Shown one piece after another: positions 4,975 to 6,920 of a stretch of 6,920 bases of DNA. How positions within the stretch are numbered: the stretch's first letter is position 1; each line of letters opens with the position of its first letter. The stretch spans positions 1-6,920 of the forward strand of contig MEFT01000079.1 in assembly GCA_001725215.1 (NCBI GenBank). The letters are read 5' to 3'. The DNA is from Clostridium sp. SCN 57-10. Its GTDB lineage: Bacteria; Bacillota; Clostridia; Oscillospirales; Butyricicoccaceae. Both the position numbers and the translations under genes were made by a program. The notes under the pieces are model-generated. The model was not told the DNA's origin, made no database searches, and saw only the letters and a program-made list of their open reading frames with translations.

Positions 4975-5763
4975 ATGAAAAAACATTGGAACATCATGCG
5001 CCGTTATTTTAAGCTCAACCTCGCGTCGGCGCTCGAATACCGCGCCAGCTTCGTTACACAGGCGTTCGGCATGGCACTTTCCAACAGCTCGTTCATTTTC
5101 TTTTGGTGGATTGCGTTTGAGCAGATCGGCGGCACAATCGCAGGCTATTCGTTTCTCGATGTTTTATTCATCTGGGCGACCACAAGCTCGGCGTTCGGGC
5201 TTTCCGAAGTGCTGTTCGCCAACACGTCAAACCTGACACAGCTGATTGTGACGGGTGAGCTCGATACTTTTTTGCTGCAGCCGTGCAACATCCTCGTCAA
5301 CGTCATCTGCGCGCGCACCAAGCTGTCTGCCTATGGAGATTTTGCCTATGGGTTTATTCTGATGGCGCTCGCGTACCGAGCAAACGCTTTGGCGTGGCTG
5401 TGGTTTCTGTGCGGCGTTTTGGTCGGCAGTCTGCTGCTGACCGCCATCACACTGACGGCGCATACTTGCAGCTTTTACTGGGGCGACGCTTCTCTGCTCG
5501 GGCAGATGGCAACCGAGTTCACGATCAATTTTTCCATCTATCCTGATAAAATCTACGCCCCCGCCGTGCGCGCTTTGATGTACAGTGTCATCCCCGCCGG
5601 CATCGCCGTCCACATTCCGCTGCGCCTTATGCAAAGCTTTTCTCCGTTGCTCGCCCTCGGTGCACTTTGCGTCGCAGCTCTCTACTGCGCGGCGGCCGCC
5701 GCTTTCTTCTATCGAGGTCTTCGGCGGTATGAGTCGGGCAACGTCATTGTAACGCGTCTGTAA
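4975..5763 (+). CDS. ABC-2 family exporter membrane protein (DUF990/ABC2_membrane_6, COG3694-like)
   Basis: The third operon gene encodes a 262-residue membrane protein with hydrophobic segments near residues 28-50, 60-82, 122-136, 139-165, 200-218 and 225-246. Family hallmarks visible are GELDTFLLQPCNIL (94-107), the FSIYPDKIY stretch (186-194) and the C-terminal GLRRYESGN (248-256). It starts 2 nt after the previous stop with GGAGG at ideal distance. It completes the exporter as the second, non-identical membrane subunit. GC-rich codon use matches the other two subunits. The operon appears to end here, as a strong hairpin follows 15 nt downstream. Confidence 0.88.
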   Translation: MKKHWNIMRRYFKLNLASALEYRASFVTQAFGMALSNSSFIFFWWIAFEQIGGTIAGYSFLDVLFIWATTSSAFGLSEVLFANTSNLTQLIVTGELDTFLLQPCNILVNVICARTKLSAYGDFAYGFILMALAYRANALAWLWFLCGVLVGSLLLTAITLTAHTCSFYWGDASLLGQMATEFTINFSIYPDKIYAPAVRALMYSVIPAGIAVHIPLRLMQSFSPLLALGALCVAALYCAAAAAFFYRGLRRYESGNVIVTRL

Positions 5764-5778
5764 AAAGGCCCTGACATG

Positions 5779-5813
5779 CGACGGAACCGACGGAGAATCC
5801 GTCGGTTCCGTCG
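5779..5813. terminator. Perfect 16-bp hairpin between convergent genes, no adjacent T-run
   Basis: A 16-bp perfect inverted repeat (5779-5794 with 5798-5813) closes on a GAA triloop; each arm contains CGACGGA twice. It begins 15 nt after the last exporter stop. Unlike the other terminators here it lacks a T-run on the plus strand; on the minus strand TTTTT comes only about 12 nt after the stem. It probably ends or protects the convergent transcripts of the exporter operon and the leftward orphan gene. Confidence 0.55.
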
Positions 5814-5888
5814 ATAACTGTGCGTTTGACCCTATCGGTATCGCTACAGGTTTGCGCCGGGCACCATGCCAGGCTGTGACAACGCCAT

Positions 5889-6182
5889 TTACGCTGCCGT
5901 GTAGTACACCTTGCCGGTCGCAGTAGCCGCGTCCGTGAAGTCCTTCGTGTTCGCGATCGTGAAGGACTTTTCACCGGCCACATAGGGGTTTGCGCCGCCC
6001 GTAAGCTCAAAGCAAACGGTCTGCGAATTGGCACCTTCCGTAATGACCGCATGGAAATAGAGCGCCGTGCCGGTCTTATACGTGATGTTCGCCTGAGTGG
6101 TAAAAACAATCGTCATTACACCAGTTTCCCCAAGATCAGCGTCAAATGCGGTTCCGCTCGCTATGGTTACCGGAATATCCAT
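5889..6182 (-). CDS. Hypothetical 97-residue Thr/Ala-rich protein
   Basis: I do not recognise this protein. The start at 6182 is fixed by a near-ideal AAAGGAG about 8 nt upstream of ATGGATATTCC; the frame is open farther upstream but there it looks non-coding. The product is small, has one cysteine and is rich in Thr, Ala, Gly and Val. It begins MDIPVTIASGTAFDADLG and ends KVYYTAA. Alternating polar and hydrophobic residues (VMTIVFTT, ALYFHAVITEG, SQTVCFELTG) suggest a beta-sandwich. There is no signal peptide or transmembrane helix. A phage-structural or surface-type fold would fit the composition, but no neighbouring phage gene supports it. It stands alone on the minus strand, convergent with the exporter operon. 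No good promoter was found: a TATAAA close to the start lies too near the ribosome binding site. Confidence 0.7.
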   Translation of the reverse strand: MDIPVTIASGTAFDADLGETGVMTIVFTTQANITYKTGTALYFHAVITEGANSQTVCFELTGGANPYVAGEKSFTIANTKDFTDAATATGKVYYTAA

Positions 6183-6738
6183 ACTTGTTTCTCCTTTATA
6201 GCCATGATGTGAAAGCATGCAAGCTGCCATCGGTAACAGTGTATTCCGTCGAAAAAAAATGGTGCATGTGCGTGCCCCTGTACCGTAAAAACGGATATAA
6301 TGAGTAGTGGTGAGCAAGATGTGCATGATTGATCTCGTACATACACAATCGTTTAGCGCGCCGCAGTGCTGCAGCTTCCCTTGCAAAGCAAGATCCATCC
6401 TGTGTCTAAGCCGCCATGAGCAGGTTTCCTGTCGTTTGAGCGCCTGCCATGCATCGAATTCGGGACTAGCCTTAGCAATTCTAAATCGAAATTGACATGC
6501 CACATATCGCTAAGCACTGGCTGTGCTGCGCACGGAAAGACAACGGGCTGCTCCTAACGGGCGAGGACGACGCACCGTGAATTATATATGCATCTGACCG
6601 TTCCGCGGTGTGCGGTATGCGTCCTATTCTCAGGCTCGTACATGACAGCGAACCCTTCTGCACAGTCTGCACGCCGCTCAGCACACAAAACAGTATAGTG
6701 GCAGTTAGGCCACCGTTTTGAGCAGAGCAAATCGAATC
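6183..6738. other. Long intergenic region without a recognisable gene
   Basis: About 550 bases between the orphan gene and the msrA promoter contain no reading frame with both a credible ribosome binding site and protein-like content. Small features seen are CTTGC-AAA-GCAAG near 6379, a 5-bp hairpin GTGGC/GCCAC (6698-6713) followed by CGTTTT, a plus-strand TATAAT at 6296-6301 without a good -35 box, and a run of A at 6252-6259. Composition is mixed, lying between those of the two blocks. Confidence 0.45.
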
Positions 6739-6767
6739 TTTTATTTTAACCAACGCTCTGATACAAT
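6739..6767 (+). promoter_or_regulatory. Possible msrA promoter
   Basis: TACAAT at 6762-6767 is one base from the -10 consensus and lies about 40 nt before the msrA start. The -35 position at 17 bp spacing holds only TTTTAT, a weak match. Confidence 0.4.
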
Positions 6768-6807
6768 AAGAAAAACGATACAAAAATGAACGACAAAGAG
6801 GTGTAAT

Positions 6808-6920
6808 ATGTCTGAAATTTATCTTGCGGGCGGCTGCTTTTGGGGCATGGAAAAATATATCGCGTCAATCCGCGGCGTTTTGACCACGCGCGTCGGTTAT
6901 GCAAACGGAATGACAGAGCA
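6808..6920 (+). CDS. msrA: Peptide-methionine (S)-S-oxide reductase MsrA, N-terminal fragment
   Basis: The first 37 codons are present before the window ends. MSEIYLAGGCFWGMEKYIAS contains the invariant GCFWG motif with catalytic Cys10, and RVGYANG follows at the expected distance. MsrA is a cytosolic enzyme that reduces methionine-S-sulfoxide in proteins and free amino acid, restored by thioredoxin, and repairs oxidative damage. The ATG at 6808 is preceded by AAAGAGGTG (6795-6803). A six-codon ORF, MNDKEV, ends 1 nt before the start, but it contains the ribosome binding site and is probably chance. Whether an MsrB domain is fused at the C-terminus, common in Firmicutes, cannot be seen here. 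Confidence 0.9.
   Translation, partial: MSEIYLAGGCFWGMEKYIASIRGVLTTRVGYANGMTE

Noticed and set aside
6307..6495. 62-codon plus-strand ORF
   Set aside because: No ribosome binding site, a high cysteine and serine content typical of random frames, and no recognisable motif.
6183..6503. 107-residue upstream extension of the 97-residue orphan protein
   Set aside because: A near-perfect ribosome binding site immediately precedes the ATG at 6182, and the upstream part has no protein-like pattern.

Overview
The window looks like a chromosomal stretch from a Firmicute, most likely a Clostridia-type anaerobe. This rests on strong GGAGG-type ribosome binding sites, a MerR/TipAS regulator paired with a small flavodoxin, a tRNA-Ser with encoded CCA, and a COG4586/COG4587/COG3694-type ABC exporter. 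The assignment is by gene content and style only. Two base compositions meet here. Positions 1 to about 2690 are AT-rich, with AGA and ATA codons common. From about 2860 onward the DNA is clearly GC-rich, with CGC, CTG and GCG codons. The switch falls at a tRNA-Ser(GGA) gene whose 3' end points toward the AT-rich side, as expected for an island beside a tRNA, although no integrase is visible.

Left block (1-2690). A leftward gene fragment at the edge is the N-terminus of a CDP-alcohol phosphatidyltransferase. It lacks a standard start codon and has ATT where ATG would be expected. After a bidirectional terminator and a gene-poor stretch comes a two-gene rightward operon, a flavodoxin-like protein followed by a MerR-family activator with a TipAS-type effector domain. 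Its promoter has consensus -35 and -10 boxes 19 bp apart, the hallmark of MerR-controlled promoters, so the operon is probably self-activated. A terminator shared by convergent units follows, then a leftward gene of unknown function broken by a single-base frameshift, then tRNA-Ser(GGA) with its own promoter and terminator.

Right block (2860-5763). A strong-looking promoter preceded by A-tracts starts a leader of about 200 nt. The leader can fold as a compact three-way junction and ends in an intrinsic terminator. Only 22 bases separate that terminator from the first gene of a three-gene ABC-2 type exporter operon (ATPase and two membrane proteins, overlapping or 2 nt apart). There is no room for another promoter, so expression probably depends on regulated read-through. 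I do not recognise the leader as a known riboswitch class, and it is the best candidate here for something undescribed.

Right edge (5764-6920). A perfect 16-bp hairpin separates the exporter operon from a convergent orphan gene for a 97-residue Thr/Ala-rich protein of unknown function. About 600 bases without a convincing gene follow, then the first 37 codons of msrA (methionine sulfoxide reductase A), cut by the window end.
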